Source of the DNA: Candidatus Sumerlaeota bacterium
Lineage (GTDB): Bacteria > CG03 > SLGR01
Direction: 5' to 3'
Assembly (NCBI GenBank): GCA_007136585.1
Contig: SLGR01000094.1
Coordinates: forward strand, 1-18,555
DNA length: 18,555 nt
Positions 1 to 7,818 of the stretch are shown here, in pieces (position 1 is the first letter of the stretch; every line of letters starts with the position of its first letter). A program made the translations under genes and the position numbers. The notes beneath the pieces are model-generated. The model was not told where the DNA came from and did not search any database. It was given only the letters and a program-made list of their open reading frames with translations.

Positions 1-1
1 A

Positions 2-1249
2 GGGAAAGACCCCGGACCTTTAAGCGGTATTCCTGTTGCCCTAAAAGATAATATGCTCTATAAGGATACCCCCATGACCTGCGCTTCCCGTATGCTTGAG
101 AATTATATCTCCCCTTATACAGCCGAGGTTGTCTCTCGTCTTGAGGAAGCCGGGGCGCTCATAGTCGCAAAGACCAATATGGACGAGTTTGCCATGGGAT
201 CGTCCGGCGAGACCTCTTATTTCGGTCCGACAAAGAACCCCCGGGACCCCGAGAGAATACCGGGCGGGTCTTCTTCCGGCTCGGCTGCCGCCGTTGCTGA
301 CGGGGAAGTTATGGCGGCCCTTGGAACAGATACCGGGGGGTCGGTCCGCCAGCCTGCGGCAATGTGCGGAACGGTCGGTATAAAACCAACATACGGTCTT
401 GTCTCAAGAAGGGGAGTCGCGGCTTTTGCTTCTTCAATGGACCAGGTTGGAGCGATAGCCCCGAGCGTGGAGGATACGGCTCTCGTACTGCAGGTTATCG
501 CCGGCCATGATCCCGGGGATTCCACAAGTCTTAAGGTTGAAATCCCGGATTATACAGAAGGTCTTGAAGGCGGGGTTGAAGGGCTTACCGTGGGGCTTCC
601 CGGGGATTGGATAGAGAAGGGTCTGGAACCAGGGATAAGAGAAAAAATAGAAGGAGCTGCCGTCGCTCTTGAAGAAGCCGGTGCCCGCATTGAGCGGATA
701 TCCCTTCCGCTTATGGAGTATGGCGTAGCCTCTTACTATATAGCGGCTACGGCTGAGGCATCGGCGAACCTGGCAAGGTTTGACGGAATAAGGTACGGGC
801 TAAGCTCCGTGAAAGCCGGGAACCTCCGGGAGACCTACTCATTCTCCCGTTCGGAGGGGTTCGGTCCGGAGGTGAAAAGACGCATTATGCTGGGCACCTA
901 CGCCCTTTCTTCGGGGTATTATGACGCGTACTACATCAAGGCTCAGAAGGTCCGTGCTATGATAAGCGCGGATATTAAGAAAGCTTTTGAAAAAGTTGAC
1001 CTCATTATATCTCCAGCCGCTCCTTTCGAGCCCTTCAGGCTGGGAGAGAAGATCCAGGATCCTCTTCAGATGTATCTGATAGATATGTACACAATACCCT
1101 GCAACCTTTCCGGGATTCCGGGCATCACTGTTCCCCTTGTTCCGCCCGGGAAAGGGTTGCCTGTATCTGTTCAGTTTATGGGTCCCTTATTATCGGAAAA
1201 ACTTCTTTTCAGGGCCGCCCGGAGCATTGAAAGAGCTTATGAAGAATAA
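2..1249 (+). CDS. gatA: Glutamyl-tRNA(Gln)/aspartyl-tRNA(Asn) amidotransferase subunit A (5' partial)
   Basis: GatA is the glutaminase subunit of GatCAB. It releases ammonia from glutamine, and GatB uses that ammonia to convert Glu-tRNA(Gln) or Asp-tRNA(Asn) to the amidated form. The reading frame is open to the left window edge, so the start codon and roughly the first 70 residues are missing; 415 residues remain. The amidase-signature Ser-cisSer-Lys triad is visible: Lys15 of the visible part in VALKDN, Ser90 in PGGSSSGSA and the nucleophile Ser114 in GTDTGGSVRQPA. Their spacing matches S. aureus GatA Lys79/Ser154/Ser178. The stop at 1247-1249 lies 11 nt inside gatB, which implies translational coupling. 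gatC is not in the window; it is often upstream of gatA. The ATG at 53 is an internal methionine (Asn-Met of KDNM), not the start. Confidence 0.97.
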   Translation, partial: GKDPGPLSGIPVALKDNMLYKDTPMTCASRMLENYISPYTAEVVSRLEEAGALIVAKTNMDEFAMGSSGETSYFGPTKNPRDPERIPGGSSSGSAAAVADGEVMAALGTDTGGSVRQPAAMCGTVGIKPTYGLVSRRGVAAFASSMDQVGAIAPSVEDTALVLQVIAGHDPGDSTSLKVEIPDYTEGLEGGVEGLTVGLPGDWIEKGLEPGIREKIEGAAVALEEAGARIERISLPLMEYGVASYYIAATAEASANLARFDGIRYGLSSVKAGNLRETYSFSRSEGFGPEVKRRIMLGTYALSSGYYDAYYIKAQKVRAMISADIKKAFEKVDLIISPAAPFEPFRLGEKIQDPLQMYLIDMYTIPCNLSGIPGITVPLVPPGKGLPVSVQFMGPLLSEKLLFRAARSIERAYEE

Positions 1250-2663
1250 TTACAGGGTTACTATAGGGCTTGAGGTTCATCTGAACCTCAAAACAGGAAC
1301 AAAGCTTTTCTGCGGATGCCGCAACGATCCTTCGGGAGAGCCCAATACCCACGTATGCCCGGTATGCACCGGTCAGCCCGGAACCCTGCCGGTAATGAGC
1401 CGGGAAGCGCTCAGTAAGGCTCTTACGGCAGCCTCTGCCCTCGGGGCTTCTGTCAGGCCCGTCTCTGTATTTGAGCGGAAACAGTATTTTTACCCGGACC
1501 TGCCCCGGAATTACCAGATCTCGCAGTATAAGCAGCCTCTTGCCGAGGGCGGTACTGTAGAGGTTTCAGGCAGGAAGATAAGGATAAACAGAGTCCATAT
1601 GGAAGAGGATGCCGGGAAGCTCATCCACGAAAAAAACGGATCTCTTGTAGACCTTAACAGGTCGGGTACGCCTCTTGTGGAGATAGTGACCGAGCCGGAT
1701 ATACACTCCCCTTCAGAGGCTGCCGAGTATCTCAGAACTCTCAGGCAGATAATGCGATACTGCGGGGTTAGCGACTGCGATATGGAGAAAGGCTCCTTAA
1801 GGTGCGATGCCAATATAAGTCTCTCCGCTCCCGGAAGTGAGCTGGGCGTCAAGACGGAAGTAAAAAATATGAACTCGTTCAGGAGTGTTGAGAAGGCCCT
1901 TGAATACGAGGTCTCCCGCCAGGCCAGGGTCCTTGGAAGCGGCGGGAAAGTAACCCAGGAAACCCGGCTCTGGGATGATGATAATCAGGTTACAAAACAG
2001 ATGCGTTCCAAAGAGGAGGCGCATGATTACAGGTATTTTCCCGACCCGGATCTTCCCCCGCTTAACGTGGTAAGCGCGGAGGAGGAGAGGGCCAGGGCAT
2101 CTCTCCCGGAGCTTCCGCAGCCCAGGAAGAGAAGGTTTATGAACGAATTCGGACTTTCGGAGTATGACGCGTCCGGTCTTACCCAGGAAAAGGAGAGAGC
2201 CGATTATTTTGAAGAGGCCCTTGAAGTATCCGGTCCAGAGAACGCCAAAAAGCTGGCAAACTGGATACTGGTGGAGCTTACGGGAAAGGTCAACTCAGAG
2301 GGAACGGGGTTTACAGAGCATAAGGTTTCTCCGCCTCTTCTGGGTGAACTTGTCGGTATTATAGAGAAGGGAACCATATCCGGAAAGATGGGAAAAGATA
2401 TCTTTGAGAAAGTCTGGGATACCGGAAGGTCTCCGCTGGAGATAGTTGAATCAGAGGGGTCAAGACAGATAACCTCCGAGGACGAGATTACGCCTCTCTG
2501 CCGGGAAATAATAAACGAAAATCCCGGGCTGGTAAAGAAGTACCTTAACGGAAAGGAAACAGTCGTGGGCGCAATGATAGGGGAGGTTATGCGGAAAACA
2601 GGGGGGCGCGCTAACCCGGGGTTAGTGAAAGAAACACTGGTTCGTCTTATAAGGGAAAAGTAA
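1239..2663 (+). CDS. gatB: Aspartyl/glutamyl-tRNA amidotransferase subunit B
   Basis: GatB is the tRNA-binding kinase/amidotransferase subunit of GatCAB, used by organisms lacking GlnRS and/or AsnRS. I chose the ATG at 1239 (MKNNYRVTIGLEVHLNL), giving 474 residues, the usual family length. The frame is open back to 1137, but those 34 residues lie inside gatA and do not resemble GatB. Visible motifs include the zinc site (Cys25, Cys27, Cys40, Cys43: FCGC...CPVC), the signature YFYPDLPRNYQISQY, DLNRSGTPLVEIVTEPD and EKGSLRCDANIS. A C-terminal YqeY-like helical domain ends near GGRANPGLVKETLVRLI. It overlaps gatA by 11 nt and converges on the HD-like gene, with only 5 nt between the two stop codons. 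Confidence 0.97.
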   Translation: MKNNYRVTIGLEVHLNLKTGTKLFCGCRNDPSGEPNTHVCPVCTGQPGTLPVMSREALSKALTAASALGASVRPVSVFERKQYFYPDLPRNYQISQYKQPLAEGGTVEVSGRKIRINRVHMEEDAGKLIHEKNGSLVDLNRSGTPLVEIVTEPDIHSPSEAAEYLRTLRQIMRYCGVSDCDMEKGSLRCDANISLSAPGSELGVKTEVKNMNSFRSVEKALEYEVSRQARVLGSGGKVTQETRLWDDDNQVTKQMRSKEEAHDYRYFPDPDLPPLNVVSAEEERARASLPELPQPRKRRFMNEFGLSEYDASGLTQEKERADYFEEALEVSGPENAKKLANWILVELTGKVNSEGTGFTEHKVSPPLLGELVGIIEKGTISGKMGKDIFEKVWDTGRSPLEIVESEGSRQITSEDEITPLCREIINENPGLVKKYLNGKETVVGAMIGEVMRKTGGRANPGLVKETLVRLIREK

Positions 2664-2668
2664 CCCGG

Positions 2669-3538
2669 TCAGGCTTTTCTTTTGAGCCTGTTCCTGTAAC
2701 ACTCAGGCTCCTGCTGAATAATATCCTCTAGAAACTCTATCTGGCGGTCAATGGCTTCAACATACATATTATAGCCGATACCGTACCTTTGGGAAAAATG
2801 AACCTCACAGAGTTTGAAAAACCCTTCCAGGTCTTTCTCCAGCCGGTTCATTATCACACTTCTGTAGTGCTGGATATTCTTCTTAAGCAGTTTGAGTCTT
2901 GCGTATTCATCCATATCTTCCCGGGCTGTATCATAAAATTTAAGAAGTTTCTCAAGGTAGTTTCTGCACGACATCCTGCCCAGAATATCGGCGGCCGCTA
3001 CCATCATTGAGATTTTTTTCTGAGTACTGTCTTTAAAACTTGTATTATTGAAGTTGTGGTTTATATCGGCGCAGCATACCATATTCTTAATTACCTCAAA
3101 CTCTTCTTCGGTAAACTCGTATTTTTCTATGATTTTCCGGACGGCCTCATGTATTTCCTCCTGAAAAATATTATCATCAGAGCCGTTGTTCTGGTCCTCA
3201 AGATAGGAGTAGAGGCAGTGCCGGCATAGGAGTGAGGCCATAAGACCCAGTATTACAGTATCTTCGTCCAGGATATCGTCTTTGTTCTCAAGGTTGTATC
3301 CGTCTACCATACGCGAGAAAGCAAGTATTATCCCGGCTGTCTGGGAGAAATCAAGGTTGCCGGAGCTGCTTCGGGGTGTCTCACAGAGCCTGTTGATTGA
3401 TTTAAAAAGCGAGCGTACCGCCTGAAATGATTCAATACGGTAAAAACGTATAAAGTTATTTTTTACTTCCTCAATAACAGCATGAAGGTTATTCATATCC
3501 ACGAGCTGCGACATCTGCAGGAACTCAGTTTTTTTCAT
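2669..3538 (-). CDS. HD-phosphohydrolase-related protein with eroded metal-binding site
   Basis: A soluble protein of 289 residues with no signal peptide or membrane segment. From memory it resembles a bacterial HD-domain family whose members carry a YHN..H motif, LLHDxGY, a D after a conserved Cys/Leu stretch, and a C-terminal signature like ADLLGQMADRTYLEKLLFLY. The C-terminal signature is clear here (residues 181-203, AAADILGRMSCRNYLEKLLK), followed by FYDTARED and a helical tail. The expected ligand positions are changed: residues 63-69 read DFSQTAG where the first His motif should be, and 103-110 read LLCRHCLY where LLHDxGY should be. Only the Asp158 region is retained. It is therefore probably a non-catalytic or altered family member; its role is unknown. 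A strong ribosome binding site AAGGAGGT (3553-3546) lies 7 nt before the ATG. It follows glmS on the same strand after 213 nt, so it may be co-transcribed or have its own promoter. Its composition looks more AT-rich than its neighbours. Confidence 0.6.
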   Translation of the reverse strand: MKKTEFLQMSQLVDMNNLHAVIEEVKNNFIRFYRIESFQAVRSLFKSINRLCETPRSSSGNLDFSQTAGIILAFSRMVDGYNLENKDDILDEDTVILGLMASLLCRHCLYSYLEDQNNGSDDNIFQEEIHEAVRKIIEKYEFTEEEFEVIKNMVCCADINHNFNNTSFKDSTQKKISMMVAAADILGRMSCRNYLEKLLKFYDTAREDMDEYARLKLLKKNIQHYRSVIMNRLEKDLEGFFKLCEVHFSQRYGIGYNMYVEAIDRQIEFLEDIIQQEPECYRNRLKRKA

Positions 3539-3596
3539 TAGCGCGACCTCCTTGAAACAATACTAATCAATTCCCCCCAAAAAAACAACACTCTAT

Positions 3597-3747
3597 CTCC
3601 TCGGAGGTTGAAAGTTTGAAAGTTTATATCTTTAATGCGCTAAAAATACTAGTTTTAACTCTCTTAACTATATAGAAAAAATGTGCCAAAAGGATAAAAA
3701 ACTATTTCAGCGTGCGGCAATCTTTCAATCTTTCAACCTCCGAGGAG
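3597..3747. repeat. 26-bp near-perfect inverted repeat flanking ~100 bp of AT-rich DNA
   Basis: The arms at 3597-3622 and 3722-3747 are reverse complements at 25 of 26 positions; the one mismatch lies within the GAAAG-type part. Each arm holds the short palindrome CCTC-G-GAGG followed by two tandem copies of a TTGAAAG-like heptamer. The 99 bp between them are AT-rich, unlike the surrounding coding DNA. The right arm ends 4 nt before the glmS stop codon and the left arm ends about 44 nt before the ribosome binding site of the HD-like gene. I see no target-site duplication flanking the arms and no ORF inside. It could be a small non-autonomous element, a scattered genomic repeat, or a processing/attenuation structure in the glmS-HD transcript. 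The rest of the 3539-3751 gap shows only short C and A runs near 3572-3585. Confidence 0.8.
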
Positions 3748-3751
3748 GGGT

Positions 3752-5593
3752 TTATTCGACGGTGACGGATTTTGCCAGGTTGCGGGGCTGGTCTATATCA
3801 CACCCGAGGAGTCGGGCCGTGTGGTATGCCAGGAGCTGAAGAGGAACGGTATTTAAAAGAGGGGTGAAGATCTCCATGGTCTCGGGGATGTATATGATAT
3901 CTTCGGCCAGTTCGGAGACGGTACTGTCTCCTTCGCTTGCAAGGGCTATGACAGAGGCGTCGCGGGCCCTGACTTCCTCTATATTGGAAAGGACCTTCTC
4001 ATAAACACAGCTGCGCGTGGCTATGACTACTACCGGGACCTCCCCGTCTATAAGGGCTATCGGTCCGTGCTTCATCTCACCCGCAGGGTACCCCTCAGCG
4101 TGTATATATGATATTTCCTTGAGCTTAAGCGCCCCCTCAAGGGCTATGGGGTAATTGATATTCCTTCCCAGGTAAAGGAAGTTCTTCTTCTTGAAGTACC
4201 TGTGGGCTATCTCTTTTATTGTTTCATTCTGGGTGTCGAGTATATGCTTTACCTTGTTGGGAAGATGGATAAGGGCCTCGGATATTTCGAGGGCTTTCTT
4301 TTCATCAAGCATCCCCCGGATTATACCCAGGTGAAGCGTAAGCAGATAGAAGGCGGTAAGCTGCGAAGTAAAGGCCTTGGTCGAAGCCACACCTATCTCG
4401 GGTCCGGCGTGGGTGTATATAACGCCTCCGGCTTCACGGGTCATTGTGGAACCGAGAACGTTGCATACCGCGGCGGTAAAGGCTCCCCGGGAAGAAGCCT
4501 CCCTGAGGGCGGCAAGGGTATCGGCGGTCTCCCCGGACTGCGATACCGCCATTACCAGGGTTTCGGAATCTATGGGAGGCTGCCTGTACCTGAACTCGCT
4601 TGCTATATCAACCTCGCAGGGGATCTTAAGAAAATCTTCAAGAAGGAATTTTCCCACCAGGCAGGCGTGATACGCGGTTCCGCATCCGATAAGAAATATT
4701 TTCTTTATTTTCCTGATCGCTGCGGGTTCCATATTGAAATCCTCAAAAATCACCTTGCCCGTATCCCTCACCAGGCTTCCCATTACAGTCTCCTGGATAG
4801 CCCTCTGCTGTTCGTATATCTCTTTGAGCATAAAATGCCTGTAACCCTGTTTCTCGGCCATTACCGGGTCCCAGGATACGGTCAGGGGTTTTCTCTCTGT
4901 TTCAGCCCCGTCTGCTCCGGAAACGGTTACCGACCCGCTTTCTATTACGGCTTTATCTCCGTCTTCAAGGAATATGAATTCTCTGGTGTACGGCAGAACA
5001 GCCGGGACATCGGAGGCCAGAAAATTTCCGTCTTCGCCCAACCCTATTATAAGAGGGGAATCTTTTCTTGCCGCTATGATTCTTCCGGGCTCCGAAGAGC
5101 TTATTACCCCCAGGGCGTAGGAGCCCTGAAGCTTCTTCAGAGCGGAACGGACAGCTTCTGCAAGAGATACTTCTCCGTTAAGCTCATCTTCAACCAGGTG
5201 AGCTATCACTTCGGTATCGGTATCGGAAGTAAACCGGTGTCCCGCGGAAGAGAGTTCTTTCTTTAGGCGGAGGTAATTCTCTATTATGCCGTTATGGACC
5301 ACTACGATCTGGCCGCTGCAGTCGGTATGCGGGTGTGCGTTCTCATCCGAGGGGCGCCCGTGGGTGGCCCATCTGGTATGTCCGACCGCTGTATTTCCTT
5401 CGGGATGCTCCCCCTCTATGAGGCGTTCAAGGTTGGCGATCCTGCCCCGGCACCGGTACCGGCTGATTTTTTTCTCCGGGGATATTACGGCTATACCGGC
5501 GGAATCGTACCCGCGGTATTCAAGGCGTTTTAACCCTTCCAGGAGTATTCGGGAGCTCTGGCGGGACCCTGTGTATCCTACAATCCCGCACAT
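3752..5593 (-). CDS. glmS: Glutamine--fructose-6-phosphate aminotransferase (isomerizing)
   Basis: GlmS converts fructose-6-phosphate and glutamine to glucosamine-6-phosphate, the first step towards UDP-GlcNAc for peptidoglycan and lipid A. The protein is 613 residues, the normal family length. It starts MCGIVGYTG with the N-terminal nucleophile Cys2 of the glutaminase domain. Two SIS sugar-isomerase domains follow (GCGTAYHACLVGKF and SQSGETADTL; then the EGALKLKEISYIHAEGYPAG region with KHGPIALID), and it ends in the typical DQPRNLAKSVTVE. The ATG at 5593 is preceded by a GAGGT ribosome binding site that overlaps the glmM stop codon, 11 nt upstream, so the two genes are tightly coupled. With no leader of its own there is no room for a glmS ribozyme. 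Confidence 0.98.
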   Translation of the reverse strand: MCGIVGYTGSRQSSRILLEGLKRLEYRGYDSAGIAVISPEKKISRYRCRGRIANLERLIEGEHPEGNTAVGHTRWATHGRPSDENAHPHTDCSGQIVVVHNGIIENYLRLKKELSSAGHRFTSDTDTEVIAHLVEDELNGEVSLAEAVRSALKKLQGSYALGVISSSEPGRIIAARKDSPLIIGLGEDGNFLASDVPAVLPYTREFIFLEDGDKAVIESGSVTVSGADGAETERKPLTVSWDPVMAEKQGYRHFMLKEIYEQQRAIQETVMGSLVRDTGKVIFEDFNMEPAAIRKIKKIFLIGCGTAYHACLVGKFLLEDFLKIPCEVDIASEFRYRQPPIDSETLVMAVSQSGETADTLAALREASSRGAFTAAVCNVLGSTMTREAGGVIYTHAGPEIGVASTKAFTSQLTAFYLLTLHLGIIRGMLDEKKALEISEALIHLPNKVKHILDTQNETIKEIAHRYFKKKNFLYLGRNINYPIALEGALKLKEISYIHAEGYPAGEMKHGPIALIDGEVPVVVIATRSCVYEKVLSNIEEVRARDASVIALASEGDSTVSELAEDIIYIPETMEIFTPLLNTVPLQLLAYHTARLLGCDIDQPRNLAKSVTVE

Positions 5594-5604
5594 TCCAGGT
5601 TACC

Positions 5605-6954
5605 TCAGGTAAGGGTTTCCCGCGCCGCGTCGGCGATTGAAGCAGCGCATTCCTCGGTTATCTCCCTGGTAGGCCCCTCAACCATGACCCTTATCATTTT
5701 CTGGGTCCCGGAGTACCTTACGAGCACCCGGCCCTTTGAACCGAGTTTCTCTTCGGCGCGGGAGATGGATTCCTTCAACTGAGGCACATCCTCTACAGGG
5801 ATCTTCTCCCTGACATCAATATTTATGAGAGCCTGCGGGTAGGTTTTCATAATCTTCGCAAGCTCCGAAGGCTTCTTCCCCGTAGACTCCATTACAGAAA
5901 GGAGCTGCAGGGCTGTTATTATGCCGTCGCCGGTGGTATGAAGGTCCCTGAAAATTATGTGTCCGGAATCCTCTCCACCGAGCATAGCGTCATTTTCAAA
6001 CATCTTTTCAAGGACAAACCTGTCCCCGACCGGGGCCTCTATGTGCCGGATAGAGTTCTTCTCGAAACACTCTTTCAGTCCTATATTGCTCATAACCGTG
6101 GTTACCACGGAATTGTTCTTAAGTCTTCCGGAATTTTTCATATGCAGAGCGCATACGGCTGTTATCTTATCTCCGGATATTACATCCCCGTTCTCATCAA
6201 CAGCTATAAGACGGTCGCCGTCGCCGTCAAAGGCAAGGCCGATATCGGCCTCGTTTTCCTTTACGGCTTCGGATAATATCTCAGGGTGCAGGGACCCGGC
6301 GTTCTCGTTTATATTTATACCGTTGGGGGTTATATTCAGCGGGATAACCTCCGCCCTCATTTCCCGGAAAAGGGTAGGGGCCACCTTGTATGTGGCTCCG
6401 TTTGCGCAGTCTACGGCAATGGTCATCCCTTCAAGAGAGATATGCCTGGGGAGGGTATGGCGTAGAAAGACTATGTACCTGCCCAGGGCATCATCTTCCC
6501 TGAAGGCTTTTCCTATGCTCTGGGATGGGGGGAGAAGGTCCTGAAGTTTACCCGAGGATACAAGCTCCTCTATCTCCCGTTCCTGGCCGTCATTCAATTT
6601 TACACCTGAGTTTGAGAATATCTTTATCCCGTTATCCTCGTAAGGGTTATGCGATGCTGATATCACAACCCCGGCATCCGCGTCCATATTGTTTGTTATA
6701 AAAGCTATACCCGGAGTAGGCATGGGACCTACCAGAACGACATCGGCGCCCATTGAGCACATTCCGGAAGCAAGCGCGCTCTCAAGCATGTACCCGGAAA
6801 GCCTGGTATCCTTTCCTATGATTATCCTGGGCCGGTGGCTCTTTTTTCCCAGGACATATCCCATCGCCTGTCCTACCCGCAGGGCCGTCTGCGAGGTCAT
6901 TGGAGATTTGTTGGCCACCCCCCGTATACCGTCTGTGCCGAATAACCTGCTCAT
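5605..6954 (-). CDS. glmM: Phosphoglucosamine mutase
   Basis: GlmM interconverts glucosamine-6-phosphate and glucosamine-1-phosphate, the step after GlmS. It has 449 residues, the usual size, and the four expected alpha-phosphohexomutase features. The start is MSRLFGTDGIRG. The phosphoserine loop is VISASHNPYEDNGIKIF with Ser101. The magnesium loop is FDGDGDRL. The sugar-specificity loop is GGEDSGH, and the phosphate-binding loop near the C terminus is RYSGTQKMIRVMVEG. The presence of Ser101 and all three Asp of the DGDGD loop predicts an active enzyme. Its ATG overlaps the stop of the upstream acyltransferase gene as ATGA, and glmS follows after 11 nt, so three amino-sugar genes form one operon. 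Confidence 0.97.
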   Translation of the reverse strand: MSRLFGTDGIRGVANKSPMTSQTALRVGQAMGYVLGKKSHRPRIIIGKDTRLSGYMLESALASGMCSMGADVVLVGPMPTPGIAFITNNMDADAGVVISASHNPYEDNGIKIFSNSGVKLNDGQEREIEELVSSGKLQDLLPPSQSIGKAFREDDALGRYIVFLRHTLPRHISLEGMTIAVDCANGATYKVAPTLFREMRAEVIPLNITPNGININENAGSLHPEILSEAVKENEADIGLAFDGDGDRLIAVDENGDVISGDKITAVCALHMKNSGRLKNNSVVTTVMSNIGLKECFEKNSIRHIEAPVGDRFVLEKMFENDAMLGGEDSGHIIFRDLHTTGDGIITALQLLSVMESTGKKPSELAKIMKTYPQALINIDVREKIPVEDVPQLKESISRAEEKLGSKGRVLVRYSGTQKMIRVMVEGPTREITEECAASIADAARETLT

Positions 6955-7694
6955 AAGTCTTTTACGCCTTCTTTCTTTTTGGATTCCGTGTTCTGTCTCA
7001 GTTTCACTACTGTTTCCGCCTCGTAAAACCCTCTGGCGGAGGTGTTGGGGTATATTACGGTTCCCCGGGAAAGAAGAGTCCCCGGAGCTGTAACAGAATT
7101 ACACCCTGTCTGAACCCCGTCTGCCATTATGGCGCCGAACTTCTTAAGCCCGGTCTCATATTTCCGATCCCCGATATCCAGTACGACCGGGGAGGGGACA
7201 AGTTTAAGATTGGCCAGTTTGGTTCCGGCTCCCAGGTTAACGCTTCCCAGGATACTGTCCCCTATATAAGCGAAGTGCCCGGCTTTGCTTTCATGTAACA
7301 TCACCGAGTTTTTCATCTCAGTGGTATGTCCCACTACGCACCCTGATCCTGTCAGGACGTTGCCGCGGATATAGGCTCCGTGGCGGACCTCTGTTCCGGG
7401 ACCTATCAGAGCCGGGCCTCTTATGTAGGCGCAAGGCTCCACCACGGCCTCTGCCCCTATCTCTATATCCCCTCCCTCAAGAAAGGCCCCTGCGTGTATC
7501 AGGGCCCCGTTATCCAGCCTGGTATCTTCAAGTACTGCTGAACCGTTTCGTCTTATCCCGGAGATATTAGGGGTAAGGATTTCCTCAACGCATTTCCTGA
7601 TATTTGCGAGGCCTTCCCAGACATACTCGGCATCTCTGAAAAGAATGTCGAAAATATCGTTTTTCGGGTCAAAAAAATCTTCCGGTCGAATCAT
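6951..7694 (-). CDS. GlmU C-terminal-like left-handed beta-helix acyltransferase, stand-alone
   Basis: A 247-residue protein dominated by hexapeptide repeats (roughly residues 55-230), the left-handed beta-helix fold of acyl- and acetyltransferases. Its short N-terminal piece includes DAEYVWEGLANI, a stretch common ahead of this helix in sugar-nucleotide enzymes. Residues 137-147 (KAGHFAYIGDS) match the GlmU acetyltransferase active-site segment KAGHLTYLGD, so His140 and Tyr143 align with E. coli GlmU His363 and Tyr366. Asn153 in VNLGAGT aligns with Asn377, with one residue fewer between. Known family members acetylate glucosamine-1-phosphate. Being first in an operon with glmM and glmS supports that role here (inference). 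There is no nucleotidyltransferase domain, so UTP transfer must be done by another protein. No ribosome binding site is seen before the ATG; see the promoter entry for a possible leaderless transcript. Confidence 0.85.
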   Translation of the reverse strand: MIRPEDFFDPKNDIFDILFRDAEYVWEGLANIRKCVEEILTPNISGIRRNGSAVLEDTRLDNGALIHAGAFLEGGDIEIGAEAVVEPCAYIRGPALIGPGTEVRHGAYIRGNVLTGSGCVVGHTTEMKNSVMLHESKAGHFAYIGDSILGSVNLGAGTKLANLKLVPSPVVLDIGDRKYETGLKKFGAIMADGVQTGCNSVTAPGTLLSRGTVIYPNTSARGFYEAETVVKLRQNTESKKKEGVKDL

Positions 7695-7700
7695 GGGAAA

Positions 7701-7729
7701 AGATTAGCAGAGAGAACGATAAAAATCAA
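7701..7729 (-). promoter_or_regulatory. Candidate promoter of the acyltransferase-glmM-glmS operon
   Basis: On the minus strand TTGATT (7729-7724) and TAATCT (7706-7701) are separated by 17 nt, a sigma70-like arrangement. Transcription would begin within about a base of the ATG at 7694, giving a leaderless mRNA. This fits the absence of a purine-rich ribosome binding site (the bases before the ATG read CTTTTCCC). The -10 match is only partial, so this is tentative. Confidence 0.35.
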
Positions 7730-7739
7730 GTTTTTATTG

Positions 7740-7765
7740 CCCGGAAAGAAGCCGGGGATCTCCCC
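7740..7765. other. Dyad symmetries between the divergent promoters
   Basis: Two overlapping inverted repeats sit between the divergent transcription units: CCCGG (7740-7744) with CCGGG (7752-7756), and GGGGA-TC-TCCCC (7754-7765). The second directly abuts the predicted -35 of the rightward promoter. It could be an operator or simply GC-rich chance symmetry; the 2-nt spacer makes it unlikely to be an RNA hairpin. Confidence 0.3.
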
Positions 7766-7794
7766 TTGAAATAAGATGAAAGTGGTGTTAATAT
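7766..7794 (+). promoter_or_regulatory. Candidate promoter of the riboswitch transcript
   Basis: TTGAAA (7766-7771) and TAATAT (7789-7794) are separated by 17 nt, a plausible sigma70-like promoter. The start would fall near 7801, about 20 nt before the riboswitch aptamer, which is the arrangement expected for a riboswitch leader. Confidence 0.5.
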
Positions 7795-7818
7795 TTTATT
7801 GGAAGCAGTGATTTTACG

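Noticed and set aside
1137-1238. A 34-residue N-terminal extension of gatB
   Set aside because: It lies within conserved gatA coding sequence and does not resemble GatB; MKNNYRVTIGLEVH at 1239 is the family start.
2670-2690. Stem CAGGCT/AGCCTG as a terminator between gatB and the HD-like gene
   Set aside because: A six-pair stem with a nine-base loop, but no U tract follows on either strand, and it lies within the coding end of the minus-strand gene.
3675-3690. TGGCAC on the minus strand as a sigma54 -24 element for the HD-like gene
   Set aside because: The matching -12 position reads TTCT rather than TTGC, so the element is incomplete.
4202-5266. A 354-codon open frame on the plus strand opposite glmS
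   Set aside because: It is entirely antisense to glmS, whose protein is full length and conserved. The antisense translation shows no domain-like pattern, so it is a shadow of codon bias.
5594-5604. glmS ribozyme
   Set aside because: Only 11 nt separate glmM from glmS, and the start is coupled to the glmM stop; there is no room for the ribozyme fold.
7740-7765. An intrinsic terminator in the divergent region
   Set aside because: The hairpin is short and the following bases on the minus strand (CAATAAAAAC) have no T run; on the plus strand it precedes a promoter rather than a gene end.
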